Source: Clarkia xantiana subsp. parviflora
Lineage: Eukaryota > Streptophyta > Magnoliopsida > Myrtales > Onagraceae
Assembly (NCBI GenBank): GCA_036873135.1
Contig: JAPTYO010000009.1
Location: 28,727,756 to 28,791,755, forward strand
Length of the DNA stretch: 64,000 bases
Reading direction: 5' to 3'
Position numbers and translations under genes: made by a program. The notes under the pieces are model-generated. The model was not told the DNA's origin. It searched no databases and was given only the letters and a program-made list of their open reading frames with translations. Shown piece by piece: positions 53,285-63,662 of this stretch. How positions within the stretch are numbered: the stretch's first letter is position 1; each line of letters starts with the position of its first letter.

Positions 53285-53735
53285 AATTCCAGACCTCCTG
53301 ACCTCATCGTCGGAGGCTTTTGTCTCCATACCTCCCGATACTGCCATCGGAGGCTTTGTCTTCATACCTCCCGATATTGCCATCAGAGGCTTTTGTCTTC
53401 ATACCTCCCGATATTGCCATCGGAGGCTTTTGTCTTCATACCTCCCGATACTGCCGTCGGAGGCTTTTGTCTTCATACCTCCCGATACTGCCATCGGAGG
53501 CTTTTGTCTTCATACCTCCCGATACTGCCGTCGGAGGCTTTTGTCTTCATACCTCCCGATACTACCGTCGGAGGCTTTTGTCTTCATACCTCCCGATACT
53601 GCCGTCGGAGGCTTTTGTCTTCATACCTCCCGATACTGCCGTCGGAGGCTTTTGTCTTCATACCTCCCGATACTGCCGTCGGAGGCTTTTGTCTTCATAC
53701 CTCCCGATACTGCCGTCGGAGGCTCTACCACTTAA
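53285..53735. repeat. 37-bp tandem array of element D
   Basis: About 12 copies of a 37-bp unit around 'tcttcatacctcccgatact' followed by GCCGTCGGAGGCTTTT. As 37 is 1 mod 3 and the unit has no stop, all three plus-strand frames stay open (up to 182 codons). These are not genes. Confidence 0.95.
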
Positions 53736-54480
53736 GGTTTCTCGTCTACTCGGGATTTTACCACTTAAGGTTTCTCGTCCACTCGGGACTTCACCACTTA
53801 AGGTTTCTCGTCCAAGTCACTTAACGTAATTTCGTATGTCTTTCGCGACATTTTCCTCGGGACTTTACCACTTAAGGTTTCTCGTCCATGCCTTTCAAGG
53901 CAATTTTATTCATCCCTTAAGATGATTTTTTGCACCCCTTAAGGCTTTTATCGCGCCCAATCAGACGACTTTAATCGTACCCTTTAAGGGCTTTTATCGC
54001 GTCTTTGTCAGACGTCTTACGCGAACCTGTTAAGGCTTTTTCGTACCCGTTAAGGCTTTTGGCCGCATCATATAGACGACTTACGCGGACCTGTTAAGGC
54101 TTTTTCATACCCGTTAAGGCTTTTGGCCACATCATATAGACGACTTACGCGGACCCATTAGGGCCTTTTCGTACCTAGGCTTTTGGATGCATCATAAAGA
54201 CGACTTACGCATACCCCGTAGGGCTTTTGTCCGTACCTGTTAAGGCTTTTGGCCGCATCATATAGACGACTTACGCATACCCCGTAGGGCTTTGGTCCGT
54301 AACTGTTAAGGCTTTTGGCCGCATCATATAGACGACTTACGCATACCCCGTAGGGCTTTTGTCCGTACCTGTTAAGGCTTTTGGCCGCATCATATAGACG
54401 ACTTACGCATACCCCGTAGGGCTTTTTATCGTACCTCGGAAGGCTTTTGTCGCGTCCTTCGGGACGTCTTACTAAGAGTT
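53736..54480. repeat. Second repeat block of element D (about 30-34 bp and 66 bp units)
   Basis: First, four copies of 'accacttaaggtttctcgtc' (53728-53890). Then a 66-bp unit built on 'ttacgcataccccgtagggc' and 'cgcatcatatagacgac', about six copies, of which the first ones are degenerate. Noncoding. Confidence 0.85.
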
Positions 54481-54594
54481 AGAATAAATCTAAAAGCAAT
54501 TTGGTCGGAAGCAACTTCTTTTATTCATAAATAACTCACAGCTTTGCTTACATCGGATTGATAGATAACTTGCGCCATTCGCGGCGACTTAATA

Positions 54595-55460
54595 TCAAAC
54601 ATGATACTTCTTCAAGTGTTCGCCACTGAAGGAATGCTTCAACGTCTTGCCATCAAGGTCTTCTAGCTTGTATGCATTCGGGGCTGGCATCCCTACGATC
54701 TTGTAAGGTCCCTCCCATTTCGGTGATAGCTTGTTGATCCGATCTTGATGAACGAACTCGTTCCTCCGCCAGACAAGTTCTCCAACGAAGAATTGTCGGG
54801 ACTTGACACGCCGATTGTAATATCGGGCTGTTGCCAGACGCATCCAAGCCTGAACTTCATCAGCCTTCCACCTTTTCTCCTCGAGCAAGTCTAAGTCTAA
54901 ACGTCTCATTTCCTCGTTTGTCAGAGGCTCGTAATATTTCGCGCGATGGGACGCCACCGCTATCTCCACGGGAGCGACTGCCTCCGTGCCATAGACCAGG
55001 CCAAACGGAGTCTCCCCCGTCGATTGCTTGGGTGTTGTTCTAACAGTCCACAGCACATTTTCAAGCTCATCCAGCCAATGGCCCTGCAAGGCGTAGACTC
55101 TCTTCTTCAAGCCATCCACCACGATCTTGTTGGCTGATTCTACTTGGCCATTGGTCTGAGCATGGCGGACTGAAGCGGTCCGATGCTCGATGTTCAATTC
55201 CTCCAGGTACTCTTTCAACTGAGCCCCATTGAACGGAGGGCCATTGTCGCTGACCAACACTCGAGGAACCCCATACCGGGATATGATCTGGGTTTGAAGG
55301 AACTTGAGGATCTGCTGCCCCGTTGTTTTGGCCAACGCCTTAGCTTCTATCCACTTCGAGAAGTAATCAATGGCCACGAGTAAATATTTGCACTGACCTT
55401 TCGCTTGGGGAAGAGGTCTCACCAAGTCAATGCCCATTGTGCGAAGGGCCAGGCACTCCT
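54595..55460 (-). pseudogene. pol: Element D integrase catalytic core and C-terminus
   Basis: The frame shows the first catalytic Asp in 'MGIDLVRPLP', 'VAIDYFSKWIEAKALAKT', the second Asp in 'VSDNGPPFNGAQ' and the Glu in 'NGQVESANK'. Then 'GETPFGLVYGTEAVAPVEI' and a C-terminal part ending 'SGEHLKKYHV'. It would insert element cDNA into the genome. It is separated from the upstream frame by loss of one G at about 55440, where TGGGGC has become TGGGC. Confidence 0.9.
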
Positions 55461-57071
55461 GATGGGCATCAAGTCCGCGGCAGGAGCTACGATATTCGGA
55501 GCGTATCTCTGGCATGCATCGCAGGATCGGACCATTGCTGCCGCCTCCTTGTTCATCGAAGGCCAATAGTAGCCTAGGTTCAACGCCTTCCTCACGATAG
55601 ATCGGGCCCCTTCATGACAGGCCGCGACTCCCTCGTGTAGCTCTCTCAGGATCCGATTCGTATCAGGCTCCGCCACACATTTCAGAAAAGGCTTCACATG
55701 CCCTCTCTTGTATAACTGGTTGTCCACCATCGCGTAGTCGTTCGCAATTCGACGCAACCTGACAGCTGCCACATCATCATCGGGGAGCGCCCCGGTAGTC
55801 AGGTATGTGACCATCGGGGCCATCCAGGTGGGTTTCTCCTCTTCCTCCGATCCTGCTTCCACAGCGCATACCTCTGATGGATCGATGGTTGAGATAATCA
55901 CTCTCTCTAGGAAATGCACCTTCCGATTCTCCTCAGGGGCCACTCCTAGAGCAAACTTGCTTAGGGCGTCTGCCTCCGCGTTTTCTTCCCTCGGGATTGC
56001 CTCGATATCGAAGCTTTTGAAGCTTCCCTTCAAAGTCTGCACCTCGTGCAAATACTTTCTCATTGTCGGGCTCTTGGCTTCATAGTTCCCCTGGACCTGA
56101 TTCACGATCAAGCTGGCATCGCACTTTACTTTCAAATGGTCGACCCCCGTACCCTTGGAAATCCTAAGGCCCGTGATGAGAGCCTCGTACTCCGCTTCAT
56201 TGTTGGTGGCCTTGAATGTCAAGGCCAAAGCATATCGCTGGGGCTCGCCTCCACCGGGCGGTATCAATACGAATCCTACCCCCGATCCTTCTACACTTGA
56301 TGAACCATCAGTGTACATCTCCCAAGTGTTCTCCTCATTTGGCTGTTCTGGCTGTTCTGCTATCGGGACCTCCATGGTTGCCCCCTCTGCGGGACCCGTT
56401 GCCTCCATGGTTGCCCCCTCTGTGGGACCCGTTGCTTCCAGATCGGGTGCCGTAGACTCAGCTATAAAATCAGCCAATGCCTGGCCCTTAATAGCAGTCC
56501 GCGGAGCAAAGTGTATTCGGAACTCTGTAAGCTCGATGGCCCATTTCACCAGTCTCCCCGACGACTCCGGTCGGTTCAAAAAGTGCTTCAAGGGCTGATT
56601 GGTCAACACTGTAACCTCGTGTGCATGGAAGTAGGGTCGGAGCTTTCGAGCGGCAACAATTAACGCAAAGAGATACTTCTCAATGGCGGGATAGTTCATT
56701 TCTGATTTGGAAAATGCCTTGCTTACATAATAGACAGGCACTTGGTTGCCCTTGACAATCTTAATCAAAACAGAACTAACAGCAACATCAGAAACAGCCA
56801 AATAGAGATAAAGCGGCTCGCCTGGAGCTGGTTTCGCCAACGGCGGGAGGGTACGGAGATGCTGCTTGAGCGCTTGGAATGCCTCCTCGCACTTGTCGGA
56901 CCATTCAAACTTCTTGTGAGCCCTTAGTACATCAAAAAATGGCATGGCTCTGTCACTTGCCTTGGATAAGAATCGGTTCATCGCGGCCAACCGGCCATTC
57001 AACACTTGAACCTCCCGATGAGTCTTCGGGGACTGCATCTCATCGATTGCTCGCAGCTTCTCAGGATTCAC
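55440..57071 (-). pseudogene. pol: Element D RNase H domains and integrase zinc domain
   Basis: The frame starts inside RT ('NPEKLRAIDEM'), continues with the first RNase H ('FEWSDKCEEAFQALKQH') and the second, archaeal-type RNase H ('MYTDGSSSVEGSGVGF', 'ATNNEAEYEALITGLR', 'EENAEADALSKFAL'). It then has the His/Cys integrase N-domain ('CHEGARSIVRKAL', 'CDACQRYAP'). The double RNase H places it in the Tat lineage. A linker with a doubled 'GPTEGATMEA'-type repeat sits between the RNase H domains. It ends early at the single-base deletion near 55440. Confidence 0.92.
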
Positions 57072-57083
57072 CTCGATTCCTCT

Positions 57084-57572
57084 CTAGCTCACCATGAACC
57101 CTAGGAACTTCCCCGAGTTTACCCCGAAAGCACACTTGTCTGGGTTCAACCGAACCTGATGAAACCTCATCCGTTCAAGCGCCGCCGCCAAGTTTTGGAC
57201 GTGGTCTCCTGCCTGTCGGGACTTCACGAGCATGTCATCCACATAAGCCTCCATGGTTTCCCCCAACATGTCTCCGAACAACTTGTTTACCATCCGCTGG
57301 TAAGTTGCTCCGGCATTGATCAATCCGAAGGGCATCACGTCGTAGTGGTAGACGTCGCTGTCAGCGTAAAAAGCTGTGTGGGGGGCATCCTCCTTCGCCA
57401 TCTTGATCTGGTTGTATCCAGAATAGGCATCCATGAAGCTCAGCAGCTCATGTCCCGATGTGGCATCCACCAGCTGGTCAATCCTCGGGAGCGGGTAGCA
57501 ATCCTTCGGGCAAGCCTTGTTCAAGTCGCGGAAATCGACACACATCCGCCACTTCCCATTGCTCTTTCGCAC
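57084..57572 (-). pseudogene. pol: Element D reverse transcriptase core
   Basis: It runs from 'VDFRDLNKACPKDCYPLPR', through 'MDAYSGYNQIKMAKEDAPH' and 'MPFGLINAGATYQRMVNKLF', to the active site 'AYVDDMLVKS'. An in-frame TAG at 57084-57086 follows 'GFMVS' where element C has Gln, so the change is a C-to-T transition in a CAG codon. Confidence 0.92.
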
Positions 57573-58537
57573 CAGGACTGGGTTAGCGACCCAGCGTCGA
57601 GCAGTCTGCCCACCTCTTGCTGGATCGCGATTCTATTGTCTGCGCCCATCGGACGCCTCCTCTGCGCGATAGGCTTGATCGCGGGGTCAATCTTCAGCTC
57701 GTGCACAATCACGTCGGAACTGATTCCTGGCATATCACTCGGGGACCAGGCAAACAGCTCCTTGAACTCTTTCAGAAGCTCGATCAACTCTTGAGCTCTT
57801 TCCTCCGACAGAGCAGATCCGATCTTCACCTTCCTCCGAGGTCCATCGATCTCAACCTCCTTCACATCCTCCATGGGGGCGGGACGCCCAAACTCTTCTC
57901 GAGGATCGGCATCGGTCTGCAGGACAGCCATGGCTTCCCTTCTTCTCCGTCGAGTGGCATTAACATAGCACTTTCGTGACGCCACCTGGTCGCCTTTAAC
58001 CTCTCCGACACTATGGTCGGTCGGGAACTTCATCTTCTGGTGGACAGTTGAAGCAACTGCCATGAGAGGGTTGATGGTGGTCCTCCCGATAATGGCGTTA
58101 TACGTTCCCGCCGATTCTACCACGACGAAATCCACGTTCCGTCTTTCCATCTTCCAGCCATTACCAAACTCTACCGGTAAGGTAATCATCCCCACCAGAT
58201 AGGAAGTCGATCCAGAGAATCCCACCATCGGGAAGTTCACCTGCGTCAGGTCCTTCTTCGTCTTTCTCATGGCCTCCAGGGCATCCATGATAAGAATGTC
58301 GGAGGAGCTCCCTCCGTCTATCAGGATCCGCTTCATCTCGAACCCGTCCACATCCAAGGTCACGACCAAAGCGTCATCGTGGGGGCTCTCCACGCCTATC
58401 AAATCCTCCGCCGAGAAAGAAATCACAATTTCCTCCTTAAGAGTCCACGACCGGGACCTCTTGCCTAGCACCACAGCAGCGGAGATGCGAGAAGCATAAT
58501 TTTCCCGGGAAGCGGTGGTGTCACCTCCCGCTGCCAT
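57573..58537 (-). pseudogene. Element D protease and RT N-terminal linker
   Basis: Opens 'MAAGGDTTASRENYASRIS'. Protease with 'ALVVTLDVDGFEMKRILIDGGSS' is cited by its catalytic LIDGGSS, and 'NAIIGRTTINPLMAVAST'. Then 'LFAWSPSDMPGISSDVI' and 'AIQQEVGRLLDAG'. Next to 57596-57606 about ten codons expected here (compare 'FIEESRYQTW' in element C) are missing, with a frame change. The junction has a shared TGG, which fits a microhomology deletion. Confidence 0.88.
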
Positions 58538-58735
58538 TCCTCCGTGAATGACGTTAATGGTCCCCCGTCTCTCCTTACGGGCACCGGAGCCAGAGGGCTC
58601 CGACTCAATCTTCTTCTTCTTTGGGGATCGGTCACGGGACTTGGAACGGGACCGCGACCGACTTTTGGAACGGGATCGGCACCTTCCCCTTCCGACGAAC
58701 TCCTTAAGTTTCCCCTTCTGGATCAGCTTCTCTAT

Positions 58736-60238
58736 CTACTTCTTCAGCTCCCGACAGTTATCCGTGTCGTGACCATTGGCTCGATGGTACCGAAAATAAC
58801 GATCCGGGCGGCCTCCCAAGAACTCTCCTTCCTTCCTCGGGGGGTATCGGGCGAGACCTTGCCGATCCATCACAGCTAGCACGGAGGTCATCGAGCTGTT
58901 GATGGGAACACTACGACCTTCGCGGTTATCCTTCTTCGGAGGACGCATATCCTCCCTTCTCTCGGGGCGACCACGGTTCTTACTCCCCTCCGATTTGTCG
59001 CTCCCTTTGCGATCATCCGACAGCTTGGACGATGTCTTTCCTCTTCCCGACTTCGGAGGATCAAGCTCTCCGGCAGCAATTTTCGACTCCTGGACGTCGA
59101 TTTGTTGTTTCACCCTTGCTTGCAGGGCCTCCATACTCCACACAGCCTTCGCGGCCACACTATGCATCAAATCGGATCCATAAGGAGCAGTCTAGTTCCG
59201 AAGGAAAGTTCGGATGGTCTCCCCCTCCGATATCTCCTCATCGATCTCCGCGGCACTGGCAGTGAATCGTTGGTAGTAATATGCCAACGATTCGTCGGGT
59301 CTCTGCACCACCTGGGTCAGGGACCTTACACTCTTCAGAAGACGCCTCCGACCTTGATACTGCTTGATGAAGCGATCGTGCATATCAGCCCAGCACGTGA
59401 TACTTCCTGGTGGTAGGCTGAAAAACCAAGTCATGGCTCTTTCTCCCAGGGTGATCGGGAACAGCGAACACACGAGGTCATCGTTTGAGGTTCTTCCCAT
59501 GCAAGCCTGGACATGTCTCTGAACATGGCGGACCGGGTCTCCTTCACCATCGTACTCCTTGATGGTCGGGATGCCTAGCCCTGGCGGGGCGACAGTATCC
59601 AGCAGCCGCGGAATGAAAGGATGACTGGATCGATCCCTCAACTCCGATGTCATCTGCTTCTGGTCACCCATGCAGATGCTGACGATCTTCACCACCTGAT
59701 CGGGGGTGATGGGACCATTCAGGGGAATGGTCCTGTTTTGCACTGGTCCCGGGCCGTCGACCACGAACTTCTCCAAGTGCGCAGGTTCCTTACCCCTATT
59801 CCTGGGTTGAACCTCCTGTTCTTCTGGAACCACCCTCGGAGGGGGTGGGGGCAGCTCTTCTCGCGGAGGCAACTCCTCCGCCCTCCTGGCGGCCTCTCTC
59901 TTGTCCAACAGAGCTTCCATGGCTGCCAAAAACATAGGCATAGCATCTGCCACTGCCTTGGCCAACTCCGAGTTTGAAGAAGAGCCTACTTCCCTTCGCG
60001 GGACCTCCTCTCTGTGCCCCACCGGGTTTTGGGGAGCATCCACCTCCCTTCGCGGGATATCTTGCCTGTTCAGCGTCGTGTCTCGGACTGAGACCTCCTC
60101 ATCACTGTGCCCCCCTGTCTGAGAAACAGCAGGGTACTCACCTTGTTCAGCAACATGTTCCGGTAACGGGGAATTCACGGTTCCAGCGGGGCGAGAACTG
60201 CCGGCTTGAACTTGTTTCTTCTTGCCACCACCGGCCAT
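58736..60238 (-). pseudogene. gag: Element D Gag with two in-frame stops
   Basis: The start MAGGGKKKQVQAG lies just inside the PBS. A Pro/Glu-rich leader is followed by the Gag core: 'EYDGEGDPVRHVQRHVQA', 'FPITLGERAMTWFFSLPPGS' and 'SLAYYYQRFTASAAEID'. A TAG at 59192-59194 ends the first frame after 'TIRTFLRN', and the same frame resumes. A basic low-complexity region and a zinc-knuckle variant follow (FRYHRANGHDTDNC, where the first Cys is Phe). A second TAG lies at 58736-58738. Both stops are single-base changes. Confidence 0.9.
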
Positions 60239-60274
60239 TGATCTGGTAGAAACTATTTTGGCTTTTTGTTAGTT

Positions 60275-60292
60275 TCCCACAGACGGCGCCAA
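60275..60292 (-). other. Primer binding site of element D
   Basis: Minus strand TTGGCGCCGTCTGTGGGA next to the 5' LTR; same as in B. Confidence 0.9.
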
Positions 60293-61051
60293 TGTTGGAT
60301 CACGGGCGAAGCTCCGTTACGTCCTTGACGGAAAGCTTTGGACTCCTGGGCACCGCGTAATCCTGCAAAAAGGGATGACCTGGGTGGTGACCCAGAATCC
60401 CTCTCCGATGCTTAAATGAGTATATGATCAATGGGGTGGCAGCAATAATCTAAGTGCGTATTAGATGATGTGTTTTCTGAGGTAACCTTCTCCTTTATAT
60501 AGGAAGGGAAGTTACTCAGTTACCTGTGACCGTGATTGGCCGTTTTGCCCATGATTCCGTATATCTCGCTACGATTCCGTATATCTCGTTTGGGATTCCG
60601 TAGATTTCGCCCCACGCTCCGCGTATCTTACCCATACTCCGCGTATCTCGGGCACGCCTTGCGTATCTCGGGGGACTTATCTATATCTTTAAGCGTCTCC
60701 CACTACTCTATCTAGTAGGCGGGTTTCTCGGTCTTTATCCTCTGATCACAAGTCTCGACTCCTGTCGGGGGCTCCAGAGTTATCTCATTCTAGGTCACCA
60801 TCCAGGACCCCTTGTCTCATGGGACGGGTCCAGCCTCTGCGGGGCTTTTATCATCGGGGCCTTTACTAAGGCATATCGGAGCCTACTCAGAGGCTTCTTG
60901 TCGGGAGCATTCAGCTCACATATCGGGACCGCCAAAGTCGGGACCCTTCATACTGGGCCTCTGAGCCTTCCAGGCTTTTCACGAGGCCCACTGGACCTAC
61001 TCGCCGTCCATTGGCTGTTAACGGGGCTAACGATTACATCGGAACCCATCA
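60293..61051 (-). repeat. Element D 5' LTR (right)
   Basis: 759 bp, same length as its partner. Minus-strand TATATAAA near 60493-60501. Confidence 0.95.
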
Positions 61052-61056
61052 GCCAC
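61052..61056. repeat. Target site duplication of element D, right copy (gccac)
   Basis: Direct repeat of 52477-52481. Confidence 0.95.
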
Positions 61057-61478
61057 ATTCCCTTCAATATTTGACCAAACTAACTCTCAGTTTAACCCTT
61101 CGGGTAGCGGATCCGCTATTTATCTATCGACCTTACTACATCCGGCACAATAAATATATTTGAGAGAAGCTTTCTAATAGAATTATAATGTCTATGACTT
61201 ATACGTCTAAACATTCCATTATACAAGTTATACTGTGTTATACATATTATTTATCGCAACGTTGCATCCATGTTCTCAAACCATCACAGTCCTCATACTA
61301 TCATTTCCTGTAGGAATATTTTTGTCTATCCAACAACTAAATTTAGGTTGATTCTTGTGTGGACAACAGGTTCACAGAGTGTCCCATTTCCCAACCTTTA
61401 ACTAATGTTTTTTCAAGCCAAATGAGGGGGGTGCACAACTTATTTCCGCTTTAGCCTAGTCTCTTAAACAAAATCTTC
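61057..61478. other. Noncoding DNA, continuation of the element D target
   Basis: No ORF or repeat edge other than the link to 52476 across element D. Confidence 0.45.
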
Positions 61479-62075
61479 TGTTAGCATTTGGGGTTAAGGG
61501 CCGCTGTAATTGGTAGCCTGTTAATTAAGGCCATTAATCTAAGTAATTATGAATGGGTCACATTAGGATATTTGGGCTAGGCCTAAATCCCATTTGACAT
61601 GGGAGGCCCAAATTGGGCCTCCCTCCCCTAGCAAGTCGGTGCAGACCTCACCTAAGGAGGTGGGATTTTTAATCCCACCTCTACTCTATAAATATGGACC
61701 TAAGGTGGTGTTTTCTAGTGCTTATCAATCTCTCACAAGTTGTGAGATTTAGAAAAAAATCCTTATCCCTATTAGTGTATATGTTCGGCCGAAATAACAC
61801 ACAATCTAGGAGGTGCCAAATTGCGACGAGCAATTTACTCCAAGTACGATCCATCCCGCGAGAATCGAAGGAGGCTTTGCTGTGAAGATCAAACTGCGTA
61901 GGGCTCTCTAACAGGAACCTCTACGGGGTACTGGTCGGTGGATAGAGAACTCCCCTAGAAGTTCTTGGGCTACATAAATCCTTAAAGGTATGTGCACTTT
62001 CTTTCGCTGCGTAATTAGTTACCATGCGCGTATCTAGGGTTTCATTTCTGTAGGATTAGTCACCATAATCCAACA
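61479..62075 (+). repeat. 5' LTR of a Copia-like element (plus strand)
   Basis: 597 bp, TGTTAGCATTTGGGG to CATAATCCAACA, followed at once by a PBS. Its ends and layout match, in reverse, the minus-strand LTRs 11583-12091 and 21858-22455. TATA box 'actctataaatatggacc' near 61683. Confidence 0.88.
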
Positions 62076-62088
62076 GTGGTATCAGAGC
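62076..62088 (+). other. Initiator-tRNA-Met type PBS
   Basis: GTGGTATCAGAGC, an exact match of the usual site. Confidence 0.92.
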
Positions 62089-62637
62089 TTGTGTTAGGGA
62101 GTTCATGTTTTTGATAAAATTGGTGTTCTTGGTTTTTCTAATTATGGCCGAACCGAAATTTTAAAATTAGGGCTCAAAGTTTTAAAATTTTCGATTTTAT
62201 AGATAACACCATGTTGGCCGAAATTTTCATGATGTTCTTAGTAAAATTTGATGTTCATGATCTTCAAGAAAAGCAAGACTTTTATCCAATTTAAACTTGA
62301 TCATGACAATATTTGATCTTGAAATTTGACCACAAACCCTAATTTGGGGTTAGTTTCGACCGAACACATTATAGGTGTTCAAGATGAAATTTTTTATTTC
62401 TTAGTCCACAAGTAACCCTATAGTGACCGAAACATTTCAAAAATATTTTATTAAAATCGGCAGAAATTTTTGTTACCAAAATTAGGACAATATTCACAAG
62501 ATAATTGTGAGTATATTTACTATCAATATATCTAGCATATTTTTAGGAATATATATATATATATATATTAGTTGCCTAAAGATTGAGAAAATATATATTA
62601 TTGATGAAATATATATATTCCTAAATATATAATAGGC
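62089..62637 (+). mobile_element. Noncoding interior of the plus-strand Copia-like element
   Basis: 'gagttcatgtttttgataaa' and 'tttgatcttgaaatttgacc' are the reverse of F1/F2 interior text, so the same family is present here in the opposite orientation. It runs into an AT stretch and then a foldback element; no coding region follows. Confidence 0.7.
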
Positions 62638-63350
62638 TTTATAGGTCTTTTGGTACCCTATGTTTGTCCACTTTTGGCTTTTGGTACCACATGTTTGATT
62701 TTGCCTATGTTTGGTACCATACGTTTGCCATGTATACTTTTGGTCCGACCGTTAGTTGACCGTTAAATAGTCACGTGACTTGCACATGTCTAGCCCCAAA
62801 TTTTGATTTTTTTCAGTTTAGTCCTCAAATTGTTTGTCCTAACTTTTTATTTTTGCAACTTAGCCCTTAAACATTTTCAACCGCACCCTAGTACTAAATT
62901 GACCTAGCCATGGGTCGGACCATAACTAGGTCAATTTAGCAATTGGACCATAATGCTAAATTGACCTAGACATGGTCTAACTCATGGCTAAGTCGGACCA
63001 TGGTTAGGTTCACCCGGGTCCGGCGACCCTAGCCATGGTACGACCTAACCATTGGTCGGACCATAGCTAGGTCAATTTAGTCCTAAGGTGCGGTTGAAAA
63101 TGTTAAAGGACTAAATTGCAAAAATAAAAAGTTAGGACACAAAACTTGAGGACTAAACTGAACAAAATCAAAATTTGGGGTTGGGCATGTGCAAGTCACG
63201 TGACTATTTAACGGTCAACTATAACGGTCAACTAACGATTGGACTAAAAGTATACAATTGGTAAACGTATGGTACCAAAAATAGGCAAAACCAAACATGT
63301 GGTACCAAAAGCCAAAAGTGGGCAAACATAGGGTACCAAAAGACCTATAA

Positions 63351-63351
<1 letters not shown>
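62638..63351. mobile_element. Foldback MITE, an almost complete 714-bp hairpin
   Basis: The left end 'tttataggtcttttggtacc' is mirrored at the right end, and the inverted symmetry continues through 'ggtaccatacgtttg', 'cgttaaatagtcacgtgact' and 'ctaaattgacctag' down to a short centre near 63000. No ORF. A target duplication is not clear because AT repeats flank it. Confidence 0.85.

Positions 63352-63355
<4 letters not shown>

Positions 63356-63402
<47 letters not shown>
63356..63402. repeat. (TA)n microsatellite
   Basis: Uninterrupted TA run at the border between the foldback element and the LTR fragment. Confidence 0.9.
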
Positions 63403-63406
<4 letters not shown>

Positions 63407-63662
63407 AGATTACGGGGAGTAATCACTGCGGAAACTTAAGCATGGTATGTGCTAGTAATATCAATTACGCAGCGGAAAGTTTACACATACCTTAAGAGTA
63501 ACCGTAGTCTTGCTCGAGGGAGTTCGCGATCCTCTGGTCGGAACCCGTAGAAGTCTTTGTGAAAGAAGTCCTACGCGGTATAAGCTCAACAGCAAAGCCT
63601 CTGATCGATTCTTGGCACATGGACAGATATCTGGAGAGTTTTCTCGAAAGCAATTTGACACA
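63403..63662 (-). repeat. Truncated minus-strand Copia-like LTR
   Basis: Starts TGTTAGATTACGGGGAG and continues like 21858-22110 ('ggtatgtgctagtaat', 'aaagcctctgatcgattctt'), then loses similarity. No PBS on its left, so it is not a 5' LTR of the 62089-62637 interior. Confidence 0.75.

Larger units (their letters stand above)
52482..61051 (-). mobile_element. Element D: full-structure Tat-like gypsy LTR retrotransposon with disabled gag-pol
   Basis: LTRs of 759 bp each start TGTTG(G/A)ATCACGGG and end GGAACCCATCA, with a 5-bp duplication. They differ at only about ten positions by eye, so this is the youngest of the four Tat-like elements here. On the minus strand: PBS (60275), gag (60238-58736), protease (58537), RT, two RNase H domains, integrase (ending 54595), then two tandem arrays (54480-53285) and the PPT. 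No antisense gene. At least five lesions break the frame. Confidence 0.95.

Noticed and set aside
53276..53829. Three overlapping repetitive frames (182, 169 and 101 codons)
   Set aside because: The 37-bp repeat has no stop codons and cycles through all frames. This is an array, not a gene.
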